Assembly (NCBI GenBank): GCA_016186045.1
Contig: JACPMJ010000011.1
Span: 1 to 46,296, forward strand
Reading direction: 5' to 3'
From: Candidatus Uhrbacteria bacterium
GTDB lineage: Bacteria > Patescibacteriota > Patescibacteriia > JACQRZ01
DNA length: 46,296 nt
How positions within the stretch are numbered: position 1 is the first letter of the stretch; every line of letters starts with the position of its first letter. The notes below the pieces were generated by a model. That model was given only the letters and a program-made list of their open reading frames with translations, had not been told where the DNA came from and did no database searches. Of this stretch, positions 25,769 to 35,087 are shown in pieces. The translations under genes and the position numbers were made by a program.

Positions 25769-26935
25769 ATGAAAATCGCTGAAGTTTCTCCCGTATTTCC
25801 CCCGTATCGCGGCGGCATCGGCATGGTGTGCTATGAAAATGCGCGCATGGCTACGGAACTGGGGCATACTGTGGATGTGTATACGCCATATTATGCGCAT
25901 CTTCGCAAAAAGATACAACATAATCAGTCTGCCGGAGGCATTCGCGTGCATCGATTGCGTCCTTTTTTTTCATATGGCAATGCCGCGGCGCTTCCTCAAT
26001 TATTTTGGAGATTGCGAAAAGCGGATCTGATCCATCTGCATTATCCGTTTCTTGGCGCTGAAATTCCCATTCTTTTGCTTTCTGTTCTTTTTAAAAAGAG
26101 ATTTTTTCTTACGTATCACATGGATTTGGTAGGCACGGGACAGCTCAAGAATTTTTTTAGATGGTACACGGCGTTTTTTCTTCCTTCGCTCATACGGCGC
26201 GCATCTCGGATTTGCGTGACATCAGTTGATTACGCGCGGAATTCATATGTTCGGCAGTTTCTTGACGCAAATCCTTTAAAATTTTTTGAATTGCATAACT
26301 GTGTGGATGTCCGCGTATTTTTTCAGAAGGAAAAGAAAAAGGAACTCTTGGGCAAACATGAGATATCGCCCCAAGACAAGGTGATATTGTTTGTCGGTAG
26401 CCTTGACCGCGCGCATTATTTCAAGGGAGTCATGTATCTTTTGGAAGCATTTGAGCAGATTGTCCACACATCCCAGCTTCCATTGGCGCTCAAGCTTGTT
26501 ATCGTGGGAGATGGAAATATGAGACAGCGATACCAGAATCTTGCGGCACAACTACAGATTGAGACAAAGGTGGTATTTGTAGGATCTGCAAAAGAAGCAG
26601 AGTTGCCGGATTATTACGCACTTGCGGATGTGCTGGTATTACCTTCTGTTGATTCTTCCGAGGCGTTTGGCATTGTGCTTATTGAGGCATTTGCCTGCGG
26701 AAAACCGGTGATCGCGTCAAACTTGCCTGGCGTGCGGAGCGTGGTAGAAGACAGCGTGGATGGATATTTGGTAGAACCGCGAGACGTGAACGACTTGGCA
26801 ATAAAAATATATGCGATTATTTCAGATTCTGATCGAGCGCGGATCATGGGCCAAGCAGGATTGGAAAAAGCCAAGAAAATATATTCCTTTGAGGCGATCA
26901 AAAAGAAATTTTCTGATATTCTAACGGTGAGATGA
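25769..26935 (+). CDS. Glycosyltransferase family 4 (GT-B)
   Basis: A 388-residue retaining glycosyltransferase. The N-terminal Rossmann domain opens with VSPVFPPYRGGIGMV (acceptor loop), and the C-terminal domain carries FVGSLDRAHYFKGV and the donor-binding EAFGIVLIEAFACGKPVIAS (E-x7-E). The length is standard. It resembles PimA/WbdB-type mannosyltransferases by pattern, but the sugar cannot be assigned. It lies 68 bases after the GT2 gene, and the next GT4 gene follows after 28 bases. Confidence 0.92.
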   Translation: MKIAEVSPVFPPYRGGIGMVCYENARMATELGHTVDVYTPYYAHLRKKIQHNQSAGGIRVHRLRPFFSYGNAAALPQLFWRLRKADLIHLHYPFLGAEIPILLLSVLFKKRFFLTYHMDLVGTGQLKNFFRWYTAFFLPSLIRRASRICVTSVDYARNSYVRQFLDANPLKFFELHNCVDVRVFFQKEKKKELLGKHEISPQDKVILFVGSLDRAHYFKGVMYLLEAFEQIVHTSQLPLALKLVIVGDGNMRQRYQNLAAQLQIETKVVFVGSAKEAELPDYYALADVLVLPSVDSSEAFGIVLIEAFACGKPVIASNLPGVRSVVEDSVDGYLVEPRDVNDLAIKIYAIISDSDRARIMGQAGLEKAKKIYSFEAIKKKFSDILTVR

Positions 26936-26963
26936 GGAGGCGGGGCTTAATGAAGTATCAATT

Positions 26964-28187
26964 ATGAAAATAGCAGTGATCGCAAGTCTGTATAGGCCAT
27001 ACTCGCGCGGAGGAGCAGAAGTAGCGGCGCAAACAGTAGTGGATGAACTCAGAAAGAAACACGAAGTTTTTGTGATAACTGTTTCTCCGTGGAAGGGATG
27101 GAAATCTTTGTGTCCCATGCGCGCCACGGAAGACGAAGTGACAGTCTATCGTTTGTATCCGTTCAATATTTTTTCTTTCATAGATATTTGCACACAGCCG
27201 TTTTTTTTGCGTTTTTTTTGGCATATATTTGACATCTTCAATATCCATAGCGCGTGGAGTATCCGGAGCATTTTGCAGAAAGAAAAGCCGGATATCGTCA
27301 TGGCACATGCCATAAAAGGCATGGGATATATGATTCCTTTTTCTGTGAAAATAGCAAATTTTCCTTATATTCATACGGTTCATGACGTACAGTTCGTAGT
27401 GCCAAGCGGACAATATATGTATGGAGAAGAACGCGCAGTACAGGCATCTTTTGTATGTGCCGTATATCGCAGAGCGATGCGCATTCTTCTTGGTTCTCCG
27501 CAGTGTGTGATATATCCCTCCGACTTTTTAAAAAATTTCTATGATCAGTATGGATTTTTTCAAAAGTCAAAAAAAATTGTTTTACAAAATCCGATCCAAG
27601 CGCATACAGGCGACACTGTCCGTTTTTTAGAGGAGCATGATGTATTTTACTATTCATATCTTGGCCAGCTTGAAAAACATAAGGGAATCCTTTTTCTCCT
27701 TGATGCATTTCAAAAATTTTCTCATCCGTCTGCTCGTCTGCAGATTGCCGGAAGCGGATCATGTGAGCGAGAGGTGCGCGCCGCATGCGCGAGAGATACG
27801 CGAATTTCCTTCTTGGGCTATGTGGCGGGTGATGTTCGTGAAAATTTTTTCAGCCGCGCACATTGTCTTATCGTACCCTCGTTGTGTTATGAAAATGCGC
27901 CGCTTGTCATTGGCGAAGCGCTCTCTCGCGGCATTCCCGTGATTGCGGCGCGCATTGGCGGCACGCATGAACTCATTCAAGAAGAAAAAACAGGCTGGAC
28001 ATATGCGCCGGCTGACATGGAGGATTTTTTGCGCGTTCTTTTTTTGGCATATGCGAAGCGTGTAAAATATCATGACTATTCTTTGCAAGCAAAAAAGTCA
28101 GTGGAATCGCACACCGTAAAACAGTATTGCACAGAGCTATTGGACATATCCGAACACCTTATCAGCTCCATGCGGGCTCGTGTATGA
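26964..28187 (+). CDS. Glycosyltransferase family 4 (GT-B), second copy
   Basis: A 407-residue enzyme with N-terminal SLYRPYSRGGAEVAA, a middle HTVHDVQF segment, and C-terminal YLGQLEKHKGILFLLDAF and ENAPLVIGEALSRGIPVIA donor site. It probably acts in sequence with the preceding GT4. Its last 51 bases overlap the end of the oppositely oriented membrane-protein gene, with no terminator between them. Specificity is unknown. Confidence 0.92.
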   Translation: MKIAVIASLYRPYSRGGAEVAAQTVVDELRKKHEVFVITVSPWKGWKSLCPMRATEDEVTVYRLYPFNIFSFIDICTQPFFLRFFWHIFDIFNIHSAWSIRSILQKEKPDIVMAHAIKGMGYMIPFSVKIANFPYIHTVHDVQFVVPSGQYMYGEERAVQASFVCAVYRRAMRILLGSPQCVIYPSDFLKNFYDQYGFFQKSKKIVLQNPIQAHTGDTVRFLEEHDVFYYSYLGQLEKHKGILFLLDAFQKFSHPSARLQIAGSGSCEREVRAACARDTRISFLGYVAGDVRENFFSRAHCLIVPSLCYENAPLVIGEALSRGIPVIAARIGGTHELIQEEKTGWTYAPADMEDFLRVLFLAYAKRVKYHDYSLQAKKSVESHTVKQYCTELLDISEHLISSMRARV

Positions 28188-30254
28188 AAAATCCGCAAAT
28201 TGTTCCGCTTGTTCTGCGAGCGTGGCATACCTGTCTTCATAGCGGGTGATCACGAAATACGCGCGTTTCACATTGAAAAGCTGCATGGCGCTACTCATGG
28301 TTTTTTGATTCGGGTACTGCTCCATATCTAAGAAGAATTGGTAAAGCGGTGAACTTGTGGGAATGGGATAGTAAAAATATTGACGCGCAGTATTGTTTTT
28401 TGTGAGAGTAAAGTATGTCTGAAAGCCGTATTCTTTTATCGCCGCGGCAGCAACTACCTGGTTTGAGAGCACCACATACGGATCGGTTCCCGCATGCCTG
28501 TGAATGGCCCGCACCGCTTCAATATTTGCCCGTGAAACATTGTATCCATGAAATGATCGATACACATCGTTGCTTGGATAAGACAGATACAGACTTCCGG
28601 CAAGCATGCTTACAAACAGTATACACAAGAGAAATTTGAAAATGGATGAGGAATGTTTCAGAATTTTTTCAAAAAAAAGAACAAGCGCATACAGTGCGAA
28701 AGGGATCAGAAAAAGTGTCGCGAGAGAAAACATGCGGTCTGCGTACGCGTATTGCTCATACGAGATAAGAGATGGAAAGGAAAAGAAATTTCCAATCAGG
28801 ATGGCATTCGCGACGCAGATACATGCGCCTAGAAGCGATACACGCACCTGTTTCCATGTCAGGGAAGTTTTCCGTACCGTACAGGCAATGCCAATGATTG
28901 CCAGGAAAAGAAGCAGAGCGCCGCTGTTTTGATAGACGCTGTGGATACCGTCCAAAAGCGCTGAGAAACGAGATTCTGCATGGAGTGAAAAAAGATTGAG
29001 AAATCTGGTAAACCCTTGGAGCGTGGGATATGTCAGTATCATGTCCAATTGTGATGAAATACCTGAATTTATCCAAAACGCAAGAGGGATGCTTGCGCTA
29101 AAAAAAATGATGAGAGCGGTAGTGAGAATATTTTTTCCTTTTTTTTGATGCCATTTTTGGATAAGTAAAAAGAGAAAAACGCCTGTAAGCGGCAATCCTG
29201 CCAGAGGATGAATACTCAAGGCGCCAAGGCTGAGAAGCAGAAGAAAAATAAGCATTCCCTTGTATTTCAGGCGAATATACGCTATGCTTACATATGAAAA
29301 AACAAGCACAAGGAGACTTGCGCTATTCCACGGTACAGTGAGCGTGGCAAATCCGAATGGCGCTAAAAGGGTAAAAAAAACAAATAAAAACGATGATCTT
29401 GGAGAAAGTCTGAATGCCCGCGCACAGAGGAACGCACTGGCTGGAATACTTACACTAGACAGAAGCGGGACAAGGAGCCGGTCGATGAGAATAACAGAAC
29501 CGCCGAGTATTTTTGAAAGAAATGCAACAAGCGCGTATTGTCCAAGATAATACAATTGTTTGGGAAGGATAAATCCTTTTTCCAATATATCTCTCTCTGT
29601 TGCCTGATGGAGATGCGGATCAAAGCCGAAACCAAGAGGAAATAGAGTAAGGAGTATAGAAAAACTGGAGAAAAAGAATACACAAAGCGAAAAGATGGTG
29701 ATACGCCAGGGAGCATGGGAGAGAATAAGTCCGAGAAGTGCCAAGCCGGCAAGGAGATAGGAAATGAGGATCGGCCGGTTCATTGCTTGCCAGGGTCCAA
29801 GTAGCGCCACCTCTGTTCGCGAATGAAAAAGGATGTACCAGAAAAATGCAATGAAGCAAAAGAATATGATCGCGAGGATGATATGAGAGCGGAGGAGCAC
29901 GGGGCGTTCTTCATGCGGTTCATTGTTGTGGCCCGCATGAAAAAAAGTATGCCCCGCGATTGCGCTCATATAAGGAACAGCGAGTAGAATAAGGACAGCG
30001 AGCGTGTCGATCTTATAAAAAAAATAAAGTCCGGCGCCCATACTGAAGAGCGGGAGGAGTACGGAAAGCGGTGCGAAAAGGAATGCCTGCAGTCCGGAAA
30101 CAGGGAGAAGTGAGCGGGCGATGATCTGACCGGACAAGAAGAAATAAAGTGCGCACAGGATCCAATACAGCGGATGTCCGTTCCAACCAAAGAGAAAACC
30201 GGCGCCAAGAGCCACCGCGAGCATGCCCAGCGCGCACCAGTGATTTTTTTTCAT
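28137..30254 (-). CDS. Polytopic GT-C-like membrane protein
   Basis: A 705-residue protein with about a dozen membrane helices followed by a C-terminal extracytoplasmic domain of roughly 130 residues (PYVVLSNQVVAAAAIKEYGF onward). Such layout is common in lipid-linked-sugar glycosyltransferases and uncharacterised CPR surface proteins. A loop Glu/Asp pair (FDPHLHQATERDIL) could be part of an active site. I take the start MKKNHW at 30254; in-frame ATGs at 30263 and 30302 would overlap the divergent gene. Its 3' end overlaps the facing GT4 gene by 51 bp. The exact family is not recognised. Confidence 0.8.
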   Translation of the reverse strand: MKKNHWCALGMLAVALGAGFLFGWNGHPLYWILCALYFFLSGQIIARSLLPVSGLQAFLFAPLSVLLPLFSMGAGLYFFYKIDTLAVLILLAVPYMSAIAGHTFFHAGHNNEPHEERPVLLRSHIILAIIFFCFIAFFWYILFHSRTEVALLGPWQAMNRPILISYLLAGLALLGLILSHAPWRITIFSLCVFFFSSFSILLTLFPLGFGFDPHLHQATERDILEKGFILPKQLYYLGQYALVAFLSKILGGSVILIDRLLVPLLSSVSIPASAFLCARAFRLSPRSSFLFVFFTLLAPFGFATLTVPWNSASLLVLVFSYVSIAYIRLKYKGMLIFLLLLSLGALSIHPLAGLPLTGVFLFLLIQKWHQKKGKNILTTALIIFFSASIPLAFWINSGISSQLDMILTYPTLQGFTRFLNLFSLHAESRFSALLDGIHSVYQNSGALLLFLAIIGIACTVRKTSLTWKQVRVSLLGACICVANAILIGNFFSFPSLISYEQYAYADRMFSLATLFLIPFALYALVLFFEKILKHSSSIFKFLLCILFVSMLAGSLYLSYPSNDVYRSFHGYNVSRANIEAVRAIHRHAGTDPYVVLSNQVVAAAAIKEYGFQTYFTLTKNNTARQYFYYPIPTSSPLYQFFLDMEQYPNQKTMSSAMQLFNVKRAYFVITRYEDRYATLAEQAEQFADFSYTSPHGADKVFGYVQ

Positions 30255-30261
30255 ATATGTC

Positions 30262-30873
30262 ATGACAGCTGCAAAAAAATTTCCATCTTTATTTGACGGC
30301 ACGTATCTACCGGCGCAAAAAGTGTTTTTTACGGACCGTATTATTGCGCGGGTTTTTTTGCGGTTTCTTCCTCCGCAGGTCGTTCCTAATCATATCACGC
30401 TTTTTCGGATGCTGGCAACACCATTTGTACTGTATCTCCTTATCAGAAAAAACTATGATATTGGCATTCCGTTTTTTCTTCTTGTTGCGTTTTCAGACGC
30501 GGCGGATGGCGCATTGGCACGGACACGGAATAAAATTACGGAATGGGGCATGATGTTTGATCCGCTTGCGGACAAGATGCTCATTATTCCGGTGGTCATC
30601 TTCCTTGTCATTGCGCATCTTCCCACGTGGATCGCGTCAACAGTTATTGGCATTGAGATTCTTATCATTGTGTTGGCGCTTTTTTGGCGTAGGCAAGGCA
30701 GGATTGTCCAGTCAAACATATGGGGAAAAATAAAGATGTGTTTGCAGGTGTTGGGTATTACCGTGCTGTTGTTCGCCTTATTTTTTGATCTTGCCCTTGC
30801 GCCAATCGCGTCAGGGATATTCATCATAAGCATCGCATGCGCGCTTGTGAGTATCGTGAAACACGGAGTATGA
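30262..30873 (+). CDS. CDP-alcohol phosphatidyltransferase (PgsA-like)
   Basis: A 203-residue membrane enzyme. It has the complete family signature D79-x2-D82-G-x2-A-R-x8-G96-x3-D100-x3-D104 (SDAADGALAR...GMMFDPLAD), which binds CDP and two metal ions, and about five membrane helices. Family members join a CDP-diacylglycerol or CDP-alcohol to an acceptor such as glycerol-3-phosphate or inositol phosphate in phospholipid synthesis. Substrates cannot be told here. Its start is seven bases from the start of the divergent GT-C-like gene, and its stop overlaps the next gene (ATGA). Confidence 0.9.
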   Translation: MTAAKKFPSLFDGTYLPAQKVFFTDRIIARVFLRFLPPQVVPNHITLFRMLATPFVLYLLIRKNYDIGIPFFLLVAFSDAADGALARTRNKITEWGMMFDPLADKMLIIPVVIFLVIAHLPTWIASTVIGIEILIIVLALFWRRQGRIVQSNIWGKIKMCLQVLGITVLLFALFFDLALAPIASGIFIISIACALVSIVKHGV

Positions 30874-32585
30874 TTGAACACACGAAGAGGTTGTCAAGGA
30901 AAAAAATCAGCATAGCACTTTGCATCGCATGCGCGCTCGCAGTGTTTTTTTTCGTATATAGTTTTATTGCATTTCAAGAAATATCCGGGAATATCGTCAA
31001 ATTAAATTCTCCGGATGAAACAGCAAATTATTATTTTTCAAAATTATTTGCAGAGCATACGGAAATCGGATATGCGGAGCCGCTTTTGCGGGATACGAAA
31101 AATTTTATCCATCCGCGAAGCATGACCGGATCCGCAGACGGAACGCACGTGGTACCAGTGAGTTTTCTGGGCATGGTGCTCCTCTATGGCACGCTTGGAA
31201 AGATATTCGGATCTGCGGCAATTCTTTTTTTCACGCCGGTGATTGCGGTGTTGGGTAGCGTATTTTTTTATTTTCTGCTTGCTGAATTTTTTTCAAAACG
31301 GATTGCACTTCTTTCGTCAGCGTTACTCCTCATCCATCCGGCATATTGGTATTATTCCGCAAAAGGAATGTTTCCAAACGTACTTTTTATAGATTTCATC
31401 ATTATAGGATTATTCATCTTGTGGAGGGCATTTCATTCCCACTCACGAACGCTCTTTTTCCTCTCCGGTCTGTGCATTGGCGCTGCGCTCATGGTGCGCC
31501 TTTCCGAGCTTCCTTGGGTTTTTCTCCTTCTTGCATTCATATGGATATGCAAATTTCGCATTTTTCGATTTTGGAGAACGCTTTTTTTTATCTGCGGCGT
31601 ATCGCTTGCGCTTACGGTGTTATTGGTTGCAAACCAGCAGGTGTATGGGAACATATTTTCCTCCGGCTATGCGTTTATTGATGCTAACGCATCCATCCAA
31701 CAGGTCCATCAAGCGATCAAAGTAGCACAGCAGGGCCAGATCATGCGTTTGCAATGGTGGCAAGAGATAGGTATCTCCCTTTCTTCAGCCGCCAAGCCGT
31801 TTGTGAAGTATCTTTTTCCATTCGGCATCGCCTCCGAGGTTTTTTTGAAGAATTTTTTTACCTATGGCATTTCTTTGTTTTGGTGGTTCAGCAGTGCCGC
31901 CGCTGTTGGTGTTGGCGGACTGCTGTTTGACGGCATGCGTAGGTTACGCAAACGCACATGGCCCAAGGAGTGGGGGTATCTCTGCGCTATGGTACTTGTG
32001 TGCGTATGGCTTATCCCACTGTACGGGAGCTGGATTGTCACAGATACCATTACCGGTGAGGCGACTATTGGAAATTCATATGTACGGTATTGGCTCGCGC
32101 TGTATTGTTTCATGATTCCTCTCGCCGCATACGCGCTGTGTCATATATATGACTTTGCCCGCCCGATGATCGGAAGACGGATCGCCGTTCCGATCCTATG
32201 TTTTGCGTTTGTATTCTATTCGTTTCAGGGCGTGCTCTGGGAAGAGACAGACGGACTTTTTGCGGTGGCGCAACACATTTCTGAATATCGGGATACGTCA
32301 GCGCACATTGCAGGTCTTACAGAAAATGATGCGGTTATTTTTTCCAGTCGGTCAGATAAGATTTTTTTTCCGGAACGCCGCGTGGCGCAGTCATTTGACA
32401 GGTTTCCTGAAGCTGAAATTATTCCGGCATTGATAGAGCATGCTCCGGCGTATTACTATGGGATAGGCGATCAAAAAACAGCAGAATATATCAGTAAGAA
32501 ATATTTTTCACAGCATGGGCTTCGCTTGGAACCTGTTTTCATCGTGTCAGAAGTTGATTCTTTATATCGCGTCATGCGGAAATAG
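30870..32585 (+). CDS. GT39/ArnT-like polytopic glycosyltransferase
   Basis: A 571-residue protein with about ten to twelve membrane helices. The first extracytoplasmic loop contains LNSPDETANYYFSKLF, an acidic D-E pair at the position of the catalytic Asp/Glu in GT-C enzymes. A soluble C-terminal domain of about 100 residues follows (HIAGLTENDAVIFSSRSD onward). It likely transfers a sugar from a lipid carrier to a surface acceptor. The start at 30870 overlaps the preceding stop by four bases; an upstream ATG at 30837 lies inside the PgsA-like gene. The family is inferred from topology and the loop motif. Confidence 0.78.
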   Translation: MIEHTKRLSRKKISIALCIACALAVFFFVYSFIAFQEISGNIVKLNSPDETANYYFSKLFAEHTEIGYAEPLLRDTKNFIHPRSMTGSADGTHVVPVSFLGMVLLYGTLGKIFGSAAILFFTPVIAVLGSVFFYFLLAEFFSKRIALLSSALLLIHPAYWYYSAKGMFPNVLFIDFIIIGLFILWRAFHSHSRTLFFLSGLCIGAALMVRLSELPWVFLLLAFIWICKFRIFRFWRTLFFICGVSLALTVLLVANQQVYGNIFSSGYAFIDANASIQQVHQAIKVAQQGQIMRLQWWQEIGISLSSAAKPFVKYLFPFGIASEVFLKNFFTYGISLFWWFSSAAAVGVGGLLFDGMRRLRKRTWPKEWGYLCAMVLVCVWLIPLYGSWIVTDTITGEATIGNSYVRYWLALYCFMIPLAAYALCHIYDFARPMIGRRIAVPILCFAFVFYSFQGVLWEETDGLFAVAQHISEYRDTSAHIAGLTENDAVIFSSRSDKIFFPERRVAQSFDRFPEAEIIPALIEHAPAYYYGIGDQKTAEYISKKYFSQHGLRLEPVFIVSEVDSLYRVMRK

Positions 32586-32587
32586 CT

Positions 32588-33154
32588 ATGTCCTATTTTT
32601 TTTTCAGGGTGCGTTTGTTCGTGAGGATATGCCTTTTTTTTGGAATTCTCATCTTTTTTGTCTGGATATTCAATGAAAATATTCCCATTGCAGGAATCAA
32701 AAAAATTACGTATACTTTTGGTACGCCACATGGCATGGTGTCGCAGCTGCGTCCTATGGCACGGCTTGGAGAGCAGGGGAGGGAAAACGGCATTTCATAT
32801 CAGAGTATTAAAGAAGACCCGGTTTTTTTTGATATTCGAACCCCCATATCATACGATATGCTTTCCGTGGAAATAGCATATAAGAATACTACGAATAAGC
32901 AGTTCGGACTTGGCATTAGACAGTTCTTAGTACAGACGGATTTTTTTATCACTCCGTTTGAACCTGCGGGTATGCGTGACGGATGGAGCATTGGAAAAGC
33001 AGAGATTTCACTCAAGGATATTCGGCGCATGCCAGGCAAATATTCGCTTTCGCTTTCCGTGAAAGGATTGAAATATTATCCGGATCGCATAGAGAGCGTG
33101 CGTGTGTCTCATATGCAGATCACGCTCACACGGAAGCCATTGATTTCTTTATGA
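32588..33154 (+). CDS. Membrane-anchored extracytoplasmic protein, unknown
   Basis: A 188-residue protein with one N-terminal membrane helix (about residues 9-30) and a beta-rich extracytoplasmic domain of about 150 residues (DMLSVEIAYKNTTNKQFGLG; KYSLSLSVKGLKYYP). It starts two bases after the GT39-like gene and overlaps the next gene by four bases, so it belongs to the same operon. It may assist glycan transfer or assembly. No family is recognised. Confidence 0.8.
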   Translation: MSYFFFRVRLFVRICLFFGILIFFVWIFNENIPIAGIKKITYTFGTPHGMVSQLRPMARLGEQGRENGISYQSIKEDPVFFDIRTPISYDMLSVEIAYKNTTNKQFGLGIRQFLVQTDFFITPFEPAGMRDGWSIGKAEISLKDIRRMPGKYSLSLSVKGLKYYPDRIESVRVSHMQITLTRKPLISL

Positions 33155-33567
33155 AACAGCAAGAAACATCATGGAAGGATTTTTTGAGCCAACTTGCGCA
33201 TGATATTTTTTTCACGTCTTTTTTTATCTCCGGTGTTTCGTTTGTTTTAGAATTTTTTTATCCGGGCGCTGTCGTGAATTTTTTTAATCTCAAGATTGTT
33301 TTTATCGTTTGCATCGGTTCCGGAGTGTTTTCTGTTTTACGGCCTCCTCACATGATACGCCCCATTTCGGGCAAGCCATGGGAGTATGCGTGGATAGGTT
33401 TGATTGCGCTGATTGGAGGCATTGCGAGCTATCAATTCTCTCCGGATATATGGCGCTGGCGATGGGTATTTTCCGGTGCAACAGCCATTGCGCTCGCGAG
33501 TGTACTCTTCATTCTCTCGCGCATTCCACCAAAAGATCCTGATGCGTCTTTAAAAACAGAAACTTAA
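33151..33567 (+). CDS. Small integral membrane protein
   Basis: A 138-residue protein with about four hydrophobic segments (residues 17-37, 43-62, 77-96 and 102-123) and a charged C-terminal tail. The ATG at 33151 overlaps the preceding stop (ATGA), which decides the start over an upstream in-frame ATG at 32983. It is the last gene of the operon that begins with the PgsA-like gene. No motif indicates function. Confidence 0.78.
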   Translation: MKQQETSWKDFLSQLAHDIFFTSFFISGVSFVLEFFYPGAVVNFFNLKIVFIVCIGSGVFSVLRPPHMIRPISGKPWEYAWIGLIALIGGIASYQFSPDIWRWRWVFSGATAIALASVLFILSRIPPKDPDASLKTET

Positions 33568-33599
33568 AACATTTTACAAAAATTCTCTATTTTTTTTCT

Positions 33600-34007
33600 A
33601 TGTCCTCATGCCTTTTTTGCAAAATTCTTGAAAAAAATATTCCCACTGATTTCGTCTATGAAGATGAACATGTTGCGGCATTTCTTGATATTCGTCCCAC
33701 AAAGAAAGGACATGTGCTTGTGATTCCAAAAAAACACAGCGATACGTTTTTGAAGACAGACCCTGAAATACTTTCTCATGTGGTGCATGGAGTGCAAAAA
33801 GTCGCGCACGCTGCTGTTATGGCGCTCGGCGCAGATGGATGCAACATCAGCGTCAATAACGGTGAGGCGGCAGGACAGGTTATTTTTCATCTGCATTGGC
33901 ATATTATTCCGCGAACCGCGGATGATGGGCTTGTAAATTGGCCACATACGAGCTATCAGGACGGAGAGGCGAAAGAAATTGCGGAAAAGATACGTAAGTT
34001 TTTATGA
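33600..34007 (+). CDS. HIT-family nucleotide-binding hydrolase
   Basis: A 135-residue histidine-triad protein. The triad HLHWHIIPR gives H97, H99 and the catalytic H101. The N-terminal CLFCKI and DIRPTKKGHVLVIPKKH segments match the HinT/HIT branch, which hydrolyses adenosine phosphoramidates and similar nucleotide conjugates. The length is normal. Its stop overlaps the rmlB start by four bases, so the two are co-translated, though no functional link is evident. Confidence 0.93.
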   Translation: MSSCLFCKILEKNIPTDFVYEDEHVAAFLDIRPTKKGHVLVIPKKHSDTFLKTDPEILSHVVHGVQKVAHAAVMALGADGCNISVNNGEAAGQVIFHLHWHIIPRTADDGLVNWPHTSYQDGEAKEIAEKIRKFL

Positions 34008-35005
34008 AAATACTTATTACCGGCGGATGTGGATTCATGGGATCAAATTTTATCCGATATGTTCTAGAACAGTATCCGGATTATTCCGTTATCAATTTGG
34101 ATGCGTTGACATATGCGGGAAATCCGGAAAATTTGAAAAGTGTTGAAAATGATCCGCGCTATACCTTTGTAAAAGGAAATATCACAGACGAAAAATTTGT
34201 GCAATCCGTCATGGAGCAAGGAATCGATGTGATTATAAACTATGCCGCGGAGACACATGTTGACAGATCTATCAGTGATCCTAAGGCGTTTATTCTTACG
34301 GATGTACTTGGAACATATACGCTTCTTGAGGCGGCGCGGACATTCCAAACTCCGCGATATATTCAGATTTCAACTGATGAGGTGTATGGAAGTATTGAAG
34401 AAGGTGTGTTTACCGAAGAATCGCCATTTTTGCCGAATAGTCCCTATGCCGCATCAAAGGCGAGTGGAGATATGCTCTGTCGTGCGTATGTGCAGACGTA
34501 CGGGCTTCCTATTATTGTTACGCACTCATGTAATTTTTACGGGCCGTATCAGTATCCGGAAAAAGTCATTCCGCTCTTTATTACAAATCTTATTGAGGGG
34601 AAAAAGGTTCCACTCTATGGTGATGGAAAAAATGTACGTGAGTGGATTTACACGGAGGATCATTGCAACGCGATATGCATGCTTTTGGAAAAGGGAGTTC
34701 TTGGAGAGGTGTATACTATAGGTACGGGGTATGAGATTCCAAATGTGGATCTCACTATGAAACTTCTTGAGTATGCCGGATGCGATACAGACATGATCGA
34801 ATACGTTAAAGATAGACCAGGTCATGATCGGAGATATGCGTTGGATTCATCAAAACTTCGCGCGCTTGGCTGGGCGCCAAAATATTCTTTTGAAGAGGGA
34901 CTAGAGAGAACCGTTCAGTGGTATAAAGACAATTCGGAATGGTGGAAGAAGATAAAAAGTGGAGAGTATAAGGAGTACTACCAACGACAATACGAAAAGA
35001 GATAA
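34004..35005 (+). CDS. rfbB: dTDP-glucose 4,6-dehydratase
   Basis: A 333-residue short-chain dehydratase that converts dTDP-glucose to dTDP-4-keto-6-deoxyglucose, the second step to dTDP-rhamnose and other deoxysugars. It has the NAD motif GGCGFMG (7-13), the catalytic triplet T124-D125-E126 (STDEVYG) and Y148-x3-K152 (SPYAASK). The length is typical. Genes for the other dTDP-rhamnose steps are not in this window. It supplies a sugar donor pathway consistent with the glycosyltransferases upstream. Confidence 0.94.
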   Translation: MKILITGGCGFMGSNFIRYVLEQYPDYSVINLDALTYAGNPENLKSVENDPRYTFVKGNITDEKFVQSVMEQGIDVIINYAAETHVDRSISDPKAFILTDVLGTYTLLEAARTFQTPRYIQISTDEVYGSIEEGVFTEESPFLPNSPYAASKASGDMLCRAYVQTYGLPIIVTHSCNFYGPYQYPEKVIPLFITNLIEGKKVPLYGDGKNVREWIYTEDHCNAICMLLEKGVLGEVYTIGTGYEIPNVDLTMKLLEYAGCDTDMIEYVKDRPGHDRRYALDSSKLRALGWAPKYSFEEGLERTVQWYKDNSEWWKKIKSGEYKEYYQRQYEKR

Positions 35006-35087
35006 TGTTTCTTTATCAAATTCCTTTGAATTACGAAACTCCAAATTTTAAAATATATACGTGCGTGACGCTTGATGACGAGCATCT

